DNA of 64,000 nucleotides. Source: JACCUZ01 sp038246575 (GTDB taxonomy: Bacteria; Actinomycetota; Actinomycetes; JACCUZ01). Under the pieces are notes generated by a model. That model did not search any database and was not told the DNA's origin. It saw only the letters and a program-made list of their open reading frames with translations. Positions 24,649 through 32,018 of this stretch are shown here, piece after piece. The translations under genes were made by a program, and so were the position numbers. Location of the stretch: contig JBBRVU010000002.1 in the NCBI GenBank assembly GCA_038246575.1, forward strand, positions 1 to 64,000, given 5' to 3'. Position 1 is the first letter of the stretch. Each line of letters opens with the position of its first letter.

Positions 24649-24683
24649 TCTCTATCTACGACGACCAGATCGGACGCTCATGA
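24645..24683 (+). CDS. 12-residue coupling ORF between kinase and helicase
   Basis: ATG at 24645 overlaps the kinase stop (ATGA). The frame encodes MISIYDDQIGRS, and its TGA at 24681-24683 overlaps the ATG of the helicase gene (again ATGA). A ribosome finishing the kinase could therefore reinitiate twice and reach the helicase, which has no evident ribosome site of its own. Whether the peptide itself has a role is unknown. Confidence 0.45.
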   Translation: MISIYDDQIGRS

Positions 24684-26542
24684 CCCTCACCTGCGAGGAG
24701 GTTGCCGCGTTCTTCACCGAGACGCGGGTCGACATCGCGGCCAACCCGCGGCTGCGTGAACCTCAGGTCGAAGGCCACGCAGCGGCGGTCGCGCACTTCG
24801 CCGCCGGTGGCGGGCAGGCCCTCGAGCAGATCCCCGTCGGGTGCGGCAAGTCGGGGCTGATCACCCTGCTGCCGTTCAAGGTCGCCGAGGGACGCGTCCT
24901 GGTGATCGCGCCGAACCTGACCATCCGCAACCAGCTCGTCGACGCCTTCAGCAGCAGCAGCCCCAGCTGCTTCTACCGCAGCGCCGCGGTCCTGACCGAC
25001 CTCAGCGCAGGCCCGTTCGTCGCGGCCCTCGACGCCGACGCCAACCTCAGCGACCTCGAGGAGGCCCACGTTGCCGTCACCAACATTCAGCAGCTCGCGG
25101 CAGGCGGTGGACGCTGGCTAAGCAACCTGCCAGAGGACTACTTCGACCTCATCCTCGTCGACGAGGGACACCACAGCGCCGCCAGCAGCTGGCAGGAGGT
25201 CTTCGAGTGCTTCCCCAACGCAAAGATCCTCAGCCTCACCGCCACGCCCTTCCGGAGCGACGACCAGCCCGTCGAGGGCGAGCCCATCTACAGCTACCAC
25301 ATCGCCGAGGGGATGCGCCGGGGCTACATCTCCCAGGTCCAAGCCTCCAACGTCGCGCCGACCGAGCTCCGTTTCACCTACCGTGGACAGGAGAGTACCC
25401 ACACGCTCGAGGAGGTGCTGCGGCTCAAGGACCGCAACTGGTTCTCGCGCGGCGTCGCGCTGGCGGAGCGGTGCAACGTGTCGATCGTCGACGGCTCGAT
25501 CGAGTGGCTCAAGCACCTGCGTGACACGGGCAACGTGCACCACCAGATCATCGCCGTCGCCTGCTCGGTCGACCACGCACGGGCCATCCGTCGTCTGTTC
25601 GAAGAGCGTGGTTACACCGCGCACGAGATCCATTCGCAGATGAGGCCCGAAGAGCAGGCCCGCGTCCACCGCGACCTGCGCGATGGAACGCTCGACGTCA
25701 TCGTGCAGGTCCAGATGCTCGGCGAGGGCTTCGACCACCCGCCACTGTCGGTTGCTGCGATCTTCCGGCCGTTCAGGTCGCTCAGCCCGTACATCCAGTT
25801 CGTGGGGAGGGTCATGCGGGTGAACGTGCAGCAAGCACCGGGGCACCTGGACAACCGCGGGATTGTGGTCAGCCACGTGGGCCTGAACCTCGACCGGCAC
25901 TGGGAGGACTTCAAGTCGCTAGACGCGGCCGATCAGCAGCTCGTACAGGCCTGGCTGCTCAGTGGCGAGCAAGGACCTCCCCCCGCCGCCGAGGGCGACG
26001 ACCGCCAGCCCTTGCTTCCTTCGATGCTCGTCAGTCACGAGCTGACACTCGACCAGTTCCTCGGCGAGAAGTTCCTCGACATCCCAGACGCCGACCTGCC
26101 CGACCGGGTCATGGACGCCCTCCGCGCCCAGGGCATCGACCCGGCAGCGGCGGGCCTCAACCGGGAGATCCTCGACGCCCTCCGGGAGGCGGACTCACTG
26201 GCCGAGCCCGTCGGTCCCGTCGCGCAGCCAGTCCAGCCACAGGCCCGCCGTCAGCGACAGCGAGCGCGGCTCAACGACCAGATCAAGGCGGTGTCCGTTA
26301 GGATCTGCCAGGCCGTGAAGCTCTCGCTGGGAGGGCGGAAGCTCGCATCCAGGGGCGTCGGCGGTGCGACCTCTGACCTCAGCGCGGTGATCATCCTGAT
26401 GAACGGCGCCGTCAACACCCACCTGGGCCATGACGCCGGAACGCGCCGGGAGCTCTCCACCGAGGAGCTGGAACGGGCGATCGGGTCGCTCGACGAGATC
26501 GCCGACCGGGTACAAGCGGACGTCGTCAGGCGGATCGCCTAA
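24680..26542 (+). CDS. SF2 DEAD/DEAH-type helicase (restriction-helicase-like)
   Basis: The 620-residue protein has the SF2 set: motif I PVGCGKSGL (52-60), motif II VDEGHH (160-165), motif III SLTATPF (185-191), a RecA2 domain with QMLGEGFDHPPLS and motif VI QFVGRVMR (373-380). The two RecA domains resemble those of HsdR/Res and UvrB-like helicases. No PD-(D/E)XK nuclease is visible. The C-terminal 200 residues are helical and basic (RRQRQRARLNDQIKAV). ATG at 24680 is set by the overlap with the 12-codon ORF. The following small gene overlaps by one base (TAATG). It is probably the effector or translocase partner of the kinase. Confidence 0.85.
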   Translation: MTLTCEEVAAFFTETRVDIAANPRLREPQVEGHAAAVAHFAAGGGQALEQIPVGCGKSGLITLLPFKVAEGRVLVIAPNLTIRNQLVDAFSSSSPSCFYRSAAVLTDLSAGPFVAALDADANLSDLEEAHVAVTNIQQLAAGGGRWLSNLPEDYFDLILVDEGHHSAASSWQEVFECFPNAKILSLTATPFRSDDQPVEGEPIYSYHIAEGMRRGYISQVQASNVAPTELRFTYRGQESTHTLEEVLRLKDRNWFSRGVALAERCNVSIVDGSIEWLKHLRDTGNVHHQIIAVACSVDHARAIRRLFEERGYTAHEIHSQMRPEEQARVHRDLRDGTLDVIVQVQMLGEGFDHPPLSVAAIFRPFRSLSPYIQFVGRVMRVNVQQAPGHLDNRGIVVSHVGLNLDRHWEDFKSLDAADQQLVQAWLLSGEQGPPPAAEGDDRQPLLPSMLVSHELTLDQFLGEKFLDIPDADLPDRVMDALRAQGIDPAAAGLNREILDALREADSLAEPVGPVAQPVQPQARRQRQRARLNDQIKAVSVRICQAVKLSLGGRKLASRGVGGATSDLSAVIILMNGAVNTHLGHDAGTRRELSTEELERAIGSLDEIADRVQADVVRRIA

Positions 26543-26805
26543 TGCCCGGCAAGACGCGCTCCATACTCCTGGGCCTGGAGGTCCGGCCGGCTGGCCGCTC
26601 GTGCAACTGCAAGCACAACAAGACCCACCGGATTCAGATGGGAGAGCTGCGCTTCGTGGTGAAGAACGCCGGTGCGGCCGCCGGCGAAAACGGGTACTGC
26701 CGCTCCTGTGCCGAGGTCATGATCACTGAGGCACAGCAAAGTCTGGAGCAGCTGCTCACCGCGCTTCATGACTCCGGAGGCGACGTCTGTTCGTTCACGC
26801 GATGA
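26542..26805 (+). CDS. Small Cys/His metal-binding protein
   Basis: The 87-residue protein has a likely zinc site: Cys21, Cys23, His25 and His29 (SCNCKHNKTHR) together with Cys53 and Cys56 (GYCRSCAEV). A helix follows (ITEAQQSLEQLLTALHDSG). Its ATG shares one base with the helicase stop, so it is the last gene of the kinase-helicase operon. The family is not recognised. A nucleic-acid or protein-binding accessory role is a reasonable guess. Confidence 0.7.
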   Translation: MPGKTRSILLGLEVRPAGRSCNCKHNKTHRIQMGELRFVVKNAGAAAGENGYCRSCAEVMITEAQQSLEQLLTALHDSGGDVCSFTR

Positions 26806-26887
26806 CTTGCCTCCGTGGTACGCCATGCGTCTGACCTGCGCAAACAGGTCTGTCGGACCGGTGAGCAAAAATATCTGGAGGAAAGTT

Positions 26888-26915
26888 GGGGGGAAACCCG
26901 CGCGCGCGCACCTAC
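26888..26915 (+). promoter_or_regulatory. Candidate sigma-like-factor promoter, copy 1
   Basis: GGGGGGAAAC (26888-26897), 12 bp, then ACCTAC (26910-26915), 86 bp upstream of the sigma-like gene. Copy 2 at 27909-27936 has the identical first block, the same 12-bp spacing with unrelated spacer sequence, and ACCTAT. Two-block conservation with a fixed gap is what a promoter for one sigma factor looks like, and autoregulation is implied. Confidence 0.55.
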
Positions 26916-27000
26916 GAAGGAGCGTCCGTGCGGTTGGGGACGAGGACGAAGTCGTTGGGTCCAGGCGAGACGAACACTCCATCGAGGAGGGATGGGCGAG

Positions 27001-27774
27001 ATGGCGAGCACCGGGTCCGGTGGGCAGCGCGCCCGCGGTCTCGCTGCTGCGCGCCTACAACCGGAGAACCAGGTAGCCATCGAGCAACCCGACACTGCGG
27101 CGCTGCGGGACGAGGCGGCTCGCATCGATCGCCTCGCTGGTGACCGAGACCTGATCGACCGGCTGCGCCGTCGCGACTTCACCGGCGCCGAGTACGACCG
27201 CACGGCAGAGGAACTTGTCCGCTACGGCGTCGCCGTCCTCAAGTCATGGATTCTGGCGGGCACCATCTACGAGAAGTGCGCCTATAAGGGCCGACCCGTC
27301 AAGCGGGCGGACTTCGAAGCCTTCGATGATGCAGAGGCCGAGTCCATGGCCGGCGAGGTCATCACGGTGGCGATCGCGCGCTTCCGCACCGAGGTGCTGC
27401 TGCCAGGGCTCTGGGACCCGAGCCGGGGTGCGTCGCTCACCACCTACTTCGTGGGGCAGTGCATCCTCTGCTTCCCCGGCGTCTACCGACCCTGGCGCAC
27501 CCAGCAGCCGCCGAAGCGCAACTGGGCCCTCAACCGACTGGACGAGAACCTCTCGACCGAGCAAGCGGTCGAGGACGACGTGATCCGAGAACGCACGACC
27601 GTAGACGCTCTGCGGCTGGTGAAGAGTCAAGAGGCTCGAACCGCGCTGGTCATGGTCGGCATGGGCTACCGCCAGGCTTATATCGCCGAGCATCTAGGCA
27701 TGACCGAGAAGGCCGTCGAGCGAATGATCCACTACGCCAAGCAGCAGGTTCGCAAGGGGAGGGAGTCCGCGTGA
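27001..27774 (+). CDS. Sigma-70-like factor of an unusual type
   Basis: The 257-residue protein ends in a sigma region 4-like HTH (VGMGYRQAYIAEHLGMTEKAVERMIHYAKQQVRK, about 215-250). Its middle part resembles region 2 of sigma-70 proteins (EYDRTAEELVRYGVAVLKSW, MAGEVITVAIARFRTEVLLP, GASLTTYFVGQCILCF). It is longer than ECF factors and not closely similar to the one at 15066. ATG at 27001 is chosen, 10 bases after GAGGAGG; ATG at 26992 is too close to that site. GTGA overlap links it to a small basic protein gene. The twin GGGGGGAAAC motifs around it suggest it transcribes its own gene and the one at 28171. Confidence 0.72.
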   Translation: MASTGSGGQRARGLAAARLQPENQVAIEQPDTAALRDEAARIDRLAGDRDLIDRLRRRDFTGAEYDRTAEELVRYGVAVLKSWILAGTIYEKCAYKGRPVKRADFEAFDDAEAESMAGEVITVAIARFRTEVLLPGLWDPSRGASLTTYFVGQCILCFPGVYRPWRTQQPPKRNWALNRLDENLSTEQAVEDDVIRERTTVDALRLVKSQEARTALVMVGMGYRQAYIAEHLGMTEKAVERMIHYAKQQVRKGRESA

Positions 27775-27923
27775 GCAAGATCGAACGTGCGATTGAGCGC
27801 TCATCACTGGGGACCAAGAAGGCGCAGGCCGCCCGCCGGTCCGTCTCCCGAGCCAGCGCCACCCGCATCGTGGCAGCAGCTGCCACGAAATCAACCAGCA
27901 GAACCTATGGGGGGAAACGCTGA
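27771..27923 (+). CDS. Small basic protein coupled to the sigma-like gene
   Basis: GTG at 27771 overlaps the sigma-like stop (GTGA). The 50-residue product is rich in Arg, Lys, Ser and Ala (MSKIERAIERSSLGTKKAQA, then a similar run ending TYGGKR) and has no Cys. It could bind nucleic acid or modulate the sigma-like protein. No family recognised. The second promoter motif overlaps its last codons. Confidence 0.6.
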   Translation: MSKIERAIERSSLGTKKAQAARRSVSRASATRIVAAAATKSTSRTYGGKR

Positions 27924-27936
27924 AGGTGCGACCTAT
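27909..27936 (+). promoter_or_regulatory. Candidate sigma-like-factor promoter, copy 2
   Basis: GGGGGGAAAC (27909-27918), 12 bp, ACCTAT (27931-27936). It overlaps the end of the small basic gene and points towards the gene at 28171. Confidence 0.55.
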
Positions 27937-28170
27937 ACGCAAGCGTGGACGGTCGAACCCGACCTGACATGTGGCGGGGGCTCGATGGGCCTCGAACCAC
28001 GCCAGCAACCGACCTGTCGGCCACCGCCGACAAGGCTCACCGCAGCGCCTTGGCCCACGCCCTGGTTCGCACCAGGTCAACATGCCATCCCTAGCTCTTC
28101 CACGAGTCGCAACACGCCTGCACCGTCCTGGAATCGACACACCTCGGCGGTCAGCAGAGAGGTCTCAACC
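27937..28170 (+). other. Long 5-prime leader before the 28171 gene
   Basis: About 230 bp between the second promoter motif and the ATG at 28171. No riboswitch or gene is recognised; an open frame crosses it but has no coding character. It may be an untranslated leader. Confidence 0.35.
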
Positions 28171-28887
28171 ATGACCACCCAGATCACCACCGACCTGCAG
28201 GTCCAGAATCAGGGCATCAACATCGACATCGAGTCGATCGCACCTACCCACGCATTCGGCGCGGACGCCTATGACGTGGCGAACATGACGATCACCGCCA
28301 CGGTGCAGTCCCCGGCCGAGCAGGGCTACCGCCTGGTCCTGGCCGCGGACGTTGAGGCGGGCACCTCGGCGTTCGTCCGGGTCGTCTCCGCCTCGAAGGC
28401 CCACTTCAAGGACACCGCAACGTTCAAGCGGATCATCAAGAGAGACGCCGAGATCATCCGGCCGATCCTTCTCAAGGCGGGAATCGTCCTTGACCCCAGC
28501 GGGGACGAGCAGGACCAGCTAGAGGCCCACGCCGCTCACTTCAAGGTGGCCGACCTCAAGATACCGGCCGGTCAGCAGGTCCTGCGGATCCACGCCAGCC
28601 AGAAGCTCAACCCCGTCGACGGCAACCCCCGCCGCTACCGGTTCACCATGTACGCGCCCCAACTGAGTCTCGCCCCCGTGGGTAACGTGCGCCTCGGTGC
28701 GACCGTGGTCTTCCCCCTCGACATCAACGCCACCATCGACCCCCCCGTCGTCGAGGCGATGCCCGGCCAGCCAGCGGTCAACCTGGTTGGCGGCGGGGAC
28801 GCCCCCGTGCAGCTGGGACTGCAGAAAGCCTACGGCTGGGCCTTCCAGGCCGACCCCAAGATCACCGTCTCCTACACCTACAACTGA
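28171..28887 (+). CDS. Unrecognised 238-residue protein
   Basis: ATG at 28171 follows AGAGAGG by 8 bases. The protein has no signal peptide or membrane segment. Alternating hydrophobic strands (VANMTITATVQSPAEQGYRL, FVRVVSASKAHFKD, YRFTMYAPQLSLAP, VRLGATVVFPLDINATI) and few charged helices suggest a beta-sandwich. It ends ADPKITVSYTYN, like a strand-terminated structural or immunity protein. The family is not recognised. It is the probable target gene of the sigma-like factor because of the upstream motif. It is monocistronic as far as visible. Confidence 0.75.
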   Translation: MTTQITTDLQVQNQGINIDIESIAPTHAFGADAYDVANMTITATVQSPAEQGYRLVLAADVEAGTSAFVRVVSASKAHFKDTATFKRIIKRDAEIIRPILLKAGIVLDPSGDEQDQLEAHAAHFKVADLKIPAGQQVLRIHASQKLNPVDGNPRRYRFTMYAPQLSLAPVGNVRLGATVVFPLDINATIDPPVVEAMPGQPAVNLVGGGDAPVQLGLQKAYGWAFQADPKITVSYTYN

Positions 28888-29156
28888 CTCCAACAAGGGA
28901 AGGCAGACCCGAGGTCGATTCCCGGCAGGTCGTGCTGGTGCTCAAACCGCGCACCTCGCAATGGGTACTCGCGCGGGCCACGTTCCTCAAGCCAACGTGA
29001 CTCATGGGCCGTCGCTGAGCGGTCGGTAATTTCGGCTGCATTCTGGAGTCACCCAGGACCCTCTGCAGCTTCGACTGACGGCGCGTCGTCCTTCGCGCGG
29101 AGAACTTGTCCGACGGGCTCTACGGCTGCCGAAGCGCGACGCAGGCGAGTTCGGCG
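28888..29156. other. Gene-free stretch
   Basis: No credible gene, terminator or repeat recognised; short frames here lack coding character. Confidence 0.3.
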
Positions 29157-29366
29157 TCAACTGGCCTCAGCTTGACGTGTTCGAGGTCCCCTTCGTGCGC
29201 CGGAGGAACTTGGTCGCGACTCTAGAGTCTCCGCTGTGAGTACCCGGCGCACGACTTGTGCCTGTGCCTCGGTAATTGGAGGGACCTCAGCGAGCTGAAC
29301 GCCCACCCAGGCACTGAGTTGTAACTGTTCCGCAGGGGTCAGCTCTCTCCACCGAGCTCCTTTCAT
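29157..29366 (-). CDS. Possible 69-residue helical protein
   Basis: ATG at 29366 begins MKGARWRELTPAEQLQLSAW, then VQLAEVPPITEAQAQVVRRV and an Arg/Ser-rich tail. The first 45 residues look like a genuine two-helix protein. No ribosome site is seen. A 12-bp palindrome CGAGACGTCTCG (29369-29380) lies directly upstream and could be an operator. Not recognised as a named family. Confidence 0.4.
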   Translation of the reverse strand: MKGARWRELTPAEQLQLSAWVGVQLAEVPPITEAQAQVVRRVLTAETLESRPSSSGARRGPRTRQAEAS

Positions 29367-29577
29367 GACGAGACGTCTCGACAGGCTCGGGATGAGCGAT
29401 CTTGGTGACCGGAATTGATCCGGGAGGGGGGCCTGGTCGTTCGCATACCAACACACGATGCGCACCCAGGTTGGCCGAGATATTGGCCGCCTACATATGG
29501 AGTCTGTGGTCATGCGATCTCGGCCTCCGAGGCGAGATCAAGGGGGGTCGAGCGCCCAGCCGAATCGCGGCCGATGC

Positions 29578-29616
29578 TGGACAACATGTTGGACCACTGG
29601 TTGGACAACCTGGTTG
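29578..29616. repeat. Iteron-like 12-bp tandem repeats
   Basis: TGGACAACATGT, TGGACCACTGGT and TGGACAACCTGGT follow one another without gaps, then TGGTCACC. Inside are the palindromes CAACATGTTG (29582-29591) and GGTTG-GA-CAACC (29599-29610). The segment lies in a gene-free gap upstream of the Tad operon. GGACAAC recurs in clusters at 32853-32934 and 43709-43796. Confidence 0.5.
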
Positions 29617-29835
29617 GTCACCATGCGGGTCATGTCATCTCTCCACTCAGGAATGGTTGGCGCCAGTTGTCAACAGATGCCAGCAAGGGTCTTGACTGCC
29701 CGATTCGATCAAGCCAGGCTGCGACGCAAGCGATATCGAGGGACCACCTCGAGGTTGCAGGTTGATCTTTCGGATGACTCCGCCCAGGCGGGAGAAGCTC
29801 GCGCGAGGGGAACCGCCGCTCGCGAGGCGACGACG

Positions 29836-30408
29836 GTGACGGCGGTGCTGGCCGTGGGAATCGCAAGACAGACGGGTCTCGGCGTCCGATCGCTGACTGT
29901 CGTCGCCGCGGGAGTCCTGGTCGCCTGTTCGAGTAGTCCAGGCGCCGCGCCTGGGCCGACCAGCGCGCCGGCGGTCACGCTAGAGGGCGACGCCAGCCCG
30001 ACATTGACAGCGACCGTGAAAGATGAAGTGCTGTCGGACTACCGGGCATTCTGGGAAGCATTGCCAAAGGCTTCACGGCTCAAGGAGGGTGCCCGCAAAC
30101 GGCTGCTCGCCGAACATCTCGTAGATCCCGCGCTGTCCCGGGTGGCCCAATCCCTCGCCTCGCAAGCGGCCTTCAACAAGCGGCTATACGGAGAAAACCG
30201 TCCACGTCCGCGTCTTGTTGATTTGGGGCCGTCCACGGCGACAATCAAGGACTGTCAGGACTCGAGCCAGGCCGGAATAGTCGACCTAAAGAGCGACGAG
30301 AGACTCACTGTCGGCGTCGCGCGAAACCCGGTCAAGGCAACGGTCAAGCTCGATGGTGACGGCCGCTGGAAGATCGCGACGATCACTTATCCAAGCGGTG
30401 ACTGTTGA
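29836..30408 (+). CDS. Putative lipoprotein heading the Tad operon
   Basis: From GTG at 29836 the 190-residue product has a short hydrophobic signal with a lipobox-like GVLVAC followed by SSSPGAAPGP, then a soluble domain (KDEVLSDYRAFWEALPKASR, PVKATVKLDGDGRWKIATIT). In-frame GTG at 29845 or 29854 are alternative starts; the longer upstream frame runs through the repeat region and is rejected. It resembles small extracytoplasmic proteins that start such pilus/transfer operons. Its stop overlaps a TTG start of the next gene. Confidence 0.6.
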   Translation: MTAVLAVGIARQTGLGVRSLTVVAAGVLVACSSSPGAAPGPTSAPAVTLEGDASPTLTATVKDEVLSDYRAFWEALPKASRLKEGARKRLLAEHLVDPALSRVAQSLASQAAFNKRLYGENRPRPRLVDLGPSTATIKDCQDSSQAGIVDLKSDERLTVGVARNPVKATVKLDGDGRWKIATITYPSGDC

Positions 30409-31289
30409 ACGGCCTCGCCCCCCTAACGGTCATCGTCGTTTTGGCTCTGACCTATCTCGCCCCAGGGCGGGCGGGCGCTGGGGAGTCGGCTCCGATCGTC
30501 GTTGTCGGCGACAACAACGGCGGTATCTCGACTGGGGTTTTCGACCCCGGGACCGATCCCACGCGAGGCGGAACTTCGGCCAACGAATCGTCCGCCGTGA
30601 CGTGCAGTTACCGCCCGGATACGAGCAACCACTCGTCAGGACCTCCGCAGTGGGAGCGTGATGCGCCTCACCTTCGCGAGGAGGGGGCGTGGTTCTTCCG
30701 CCAGTGCAGCGACGGCTCCTTCACAGTCGTGTGGATCCCGGCCGATGCTGGCTCGCCGAACGCCCCCCGGGTCTCACCGGGCGAGCTGGCGGTGCAGGCG
30801 GCGAACTATCTGCCGCTGCCCGCGCCTGCGGTGCATCACAACCCGGACCAGACCGAGGGGCGTCCGCAGACGGTGGTCGGTGTGCCAACGTGGCTGTGGG
30901 TCGCTGAGGGTTCCTTCTCGACTTTGCGGCAGACCACGTCGGCGGGTGGGGTGTCCGCGACTGTGACGGCCAGGCCGGTCTCAACCATCTGGACAACCGG
31001 TAGTGAGGACGCCGCGGGCCTGGTGTGCTCGGGGCCGGGCGTGCCCTACGACCCGTCCCGGGAGCCGGAGGGCCAGTCGACGTACTGCTCCACGATGTAC
31101 TCGCGCTCCAGCGCGGCACAGCCGCAGACGGGTCCGCTACCCAATGACCGGTACTTCACCGGCACTGCCACCACCGTGTGGCGGGTCAGCTGGACCGGTA
31201 GCGGCGGTACCCAAGGGACCCTTCCCGACCTGCGTCGGACCAGCACATTCCGGCTCGCGGTCGCCGAGATTCAGGCGGTGAACCAATGA
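30405..31289 (+). CDS. Secreted protein of unknown function, Tad operon
   Basis: TTG at 30405 overlaps the preceding stop (TTGA). The 294-residue product has a signal peptide (LAPLTVIVVLALTYLAPGRA, cleavage near GAG-ES). Its Ser/Thr/Pro-rich extracellular domain has paired Cys (VTCSYRP, FFRQCSDGSF, LVCSGPG, TYCSTMYS) and conserved Trp/Tyr. No catalytic motif is recognised. Its stop overlaps the SAF-domain gene (ATGA). It is likely a surface or assembly component of the pilus. Confidence 0.65.
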   Translation: MNGLAPLTVIVVLALTYLAPGRAGAGESAPIVVVGDNNGGISTGVFDPGTDPTRGGTSANESSAVTCSYRPDTSNHSSGPPQWERDAPHLREEGAWFFRQCSDGSFTVVWIPADAGSPNAPRVSPGELAVQAANYLPLPAPAVHHNPDQTEGRPQTVVGVPTWLWVAEGSFSTLRQTTSAGGVSATVTARPVSTIWTTGSEDAAGLVCSGPGVPYDPSREPEGQSTYCSTMYSRSSAAQPQTGPLPNDRYFTGTATTVWRVSWTGSGGTQGTLPDLRRTSTFRLAVAEIQAVNQ

Positions 31290-32011
31290 CCACAGACCTC
31301 AGTCGGCCTGTGCCACCCAACGGCTCGACACCTACGACCACGCATGAGGTGCCGCGGGGCGCACCGGCCACGCCGCTGGCAGCGCCGCGGCTGGTCGCGC
31401 CGGGCCGCCGCCGCCCCGCTGTGTGGGGGCTGGGTTTGGCGCTGGTGATGGCCGGCGGTGCGGTGGCGGCCGCGACCACGATGGCCGCCGGTGACCGCGC
31501 CGCGGTGCTGAGCGTGGTCCGTCCGGTCGACGCGGGCACCGTCATCGAGGCGCGCGACCTCGGTGAGGCCCGGGTCGCGCCCGACCCGATGCTGGACCCC
31601 ATCCCAGCCGACCAGCGTGACCGGGTGCTTGGGCAGGTCGCGGGGGTCGATCTGCGCCCGGGCACGTTGCTCACACCGAGCCAGCTCGAGGAGCGGGCGA
31701 TCCCGGGCGCGGACCAGGCCCTGGTCGGAGTCGCGCTGGACCCGGGCCGGCTACCCGCGCGGCGCTTGCAGCGCGGCGATCGGGTCCTTGCCGTCGTCAC
31801 CGCCCAGGAGCCGCCGATCGGTGTCGAGTCCGGGGTGCCCGCGACCGAGCCGCCGGGCACCCGGGTGGCGGAGGTGGTGTCCACCGGACGCGTCACGCCG
31901 GACGGGCGGGCGGTAGTCGACCTCCTTGTCCCCGAAGGTGAGGCGGCGGGGTTGGCGGCGGACGCGGCCGCAGCCCGGATCAGTCTCGTCCTGCTGCCCC
32001 GGGCCGGGTGA
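31286..32011 (+). CDS. SAF-domain, CpaB-like pilus assembly protein
   Basis: The 241-residue protein has a Pro-rich cytoplasmic tail and one membrane anchor (VWGLGLALVMAGGAVAAATT, about 47-66). A SAF domain follows (VVRPVDAGTVIEARDLGEAR, VDLRPGTLLTPSQLEERAIP), as in CpaB/RcpC proteins that help Flp pili cross the envelope. A second block, DLLVPEGEAAGLAADAAAAR, ends the protein. ATG at 31286 overlaps the upstream stop. It is part of a continuous Tad operon. Confidence 0.75.
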   Translation: MTTDLSRPVPPNGSTPTTTHEVPRGAPATPLAAPRLVAPGRRRPAVWGLGLALVMAGGAVAAATTMAAGDRAAVLSVVRPVDAGTVIEARDLGEARVAPDPMLDPIPADQRDRVLGQVAGVDLRPGTLLTPSQLEERAIPGADQALVGVALDPGRLPARRLQRGDRVLAVVTAQEPPIGVESGVPATEPPGTRVAEVVSTGRVTPDGRAVVDLLVPEGEAAGLAADAAAARISLVLLPRAG

Positions 32012-32018
32012 GGGTCCC

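Noticed and set aside
29458..29835. N-terminal extension of the lipoprotein frame
   Set aside because: It runs through 12-bp repeats (giving WTTxWTTxWTT) and has no start signal; the signal peptide begins after 29836.
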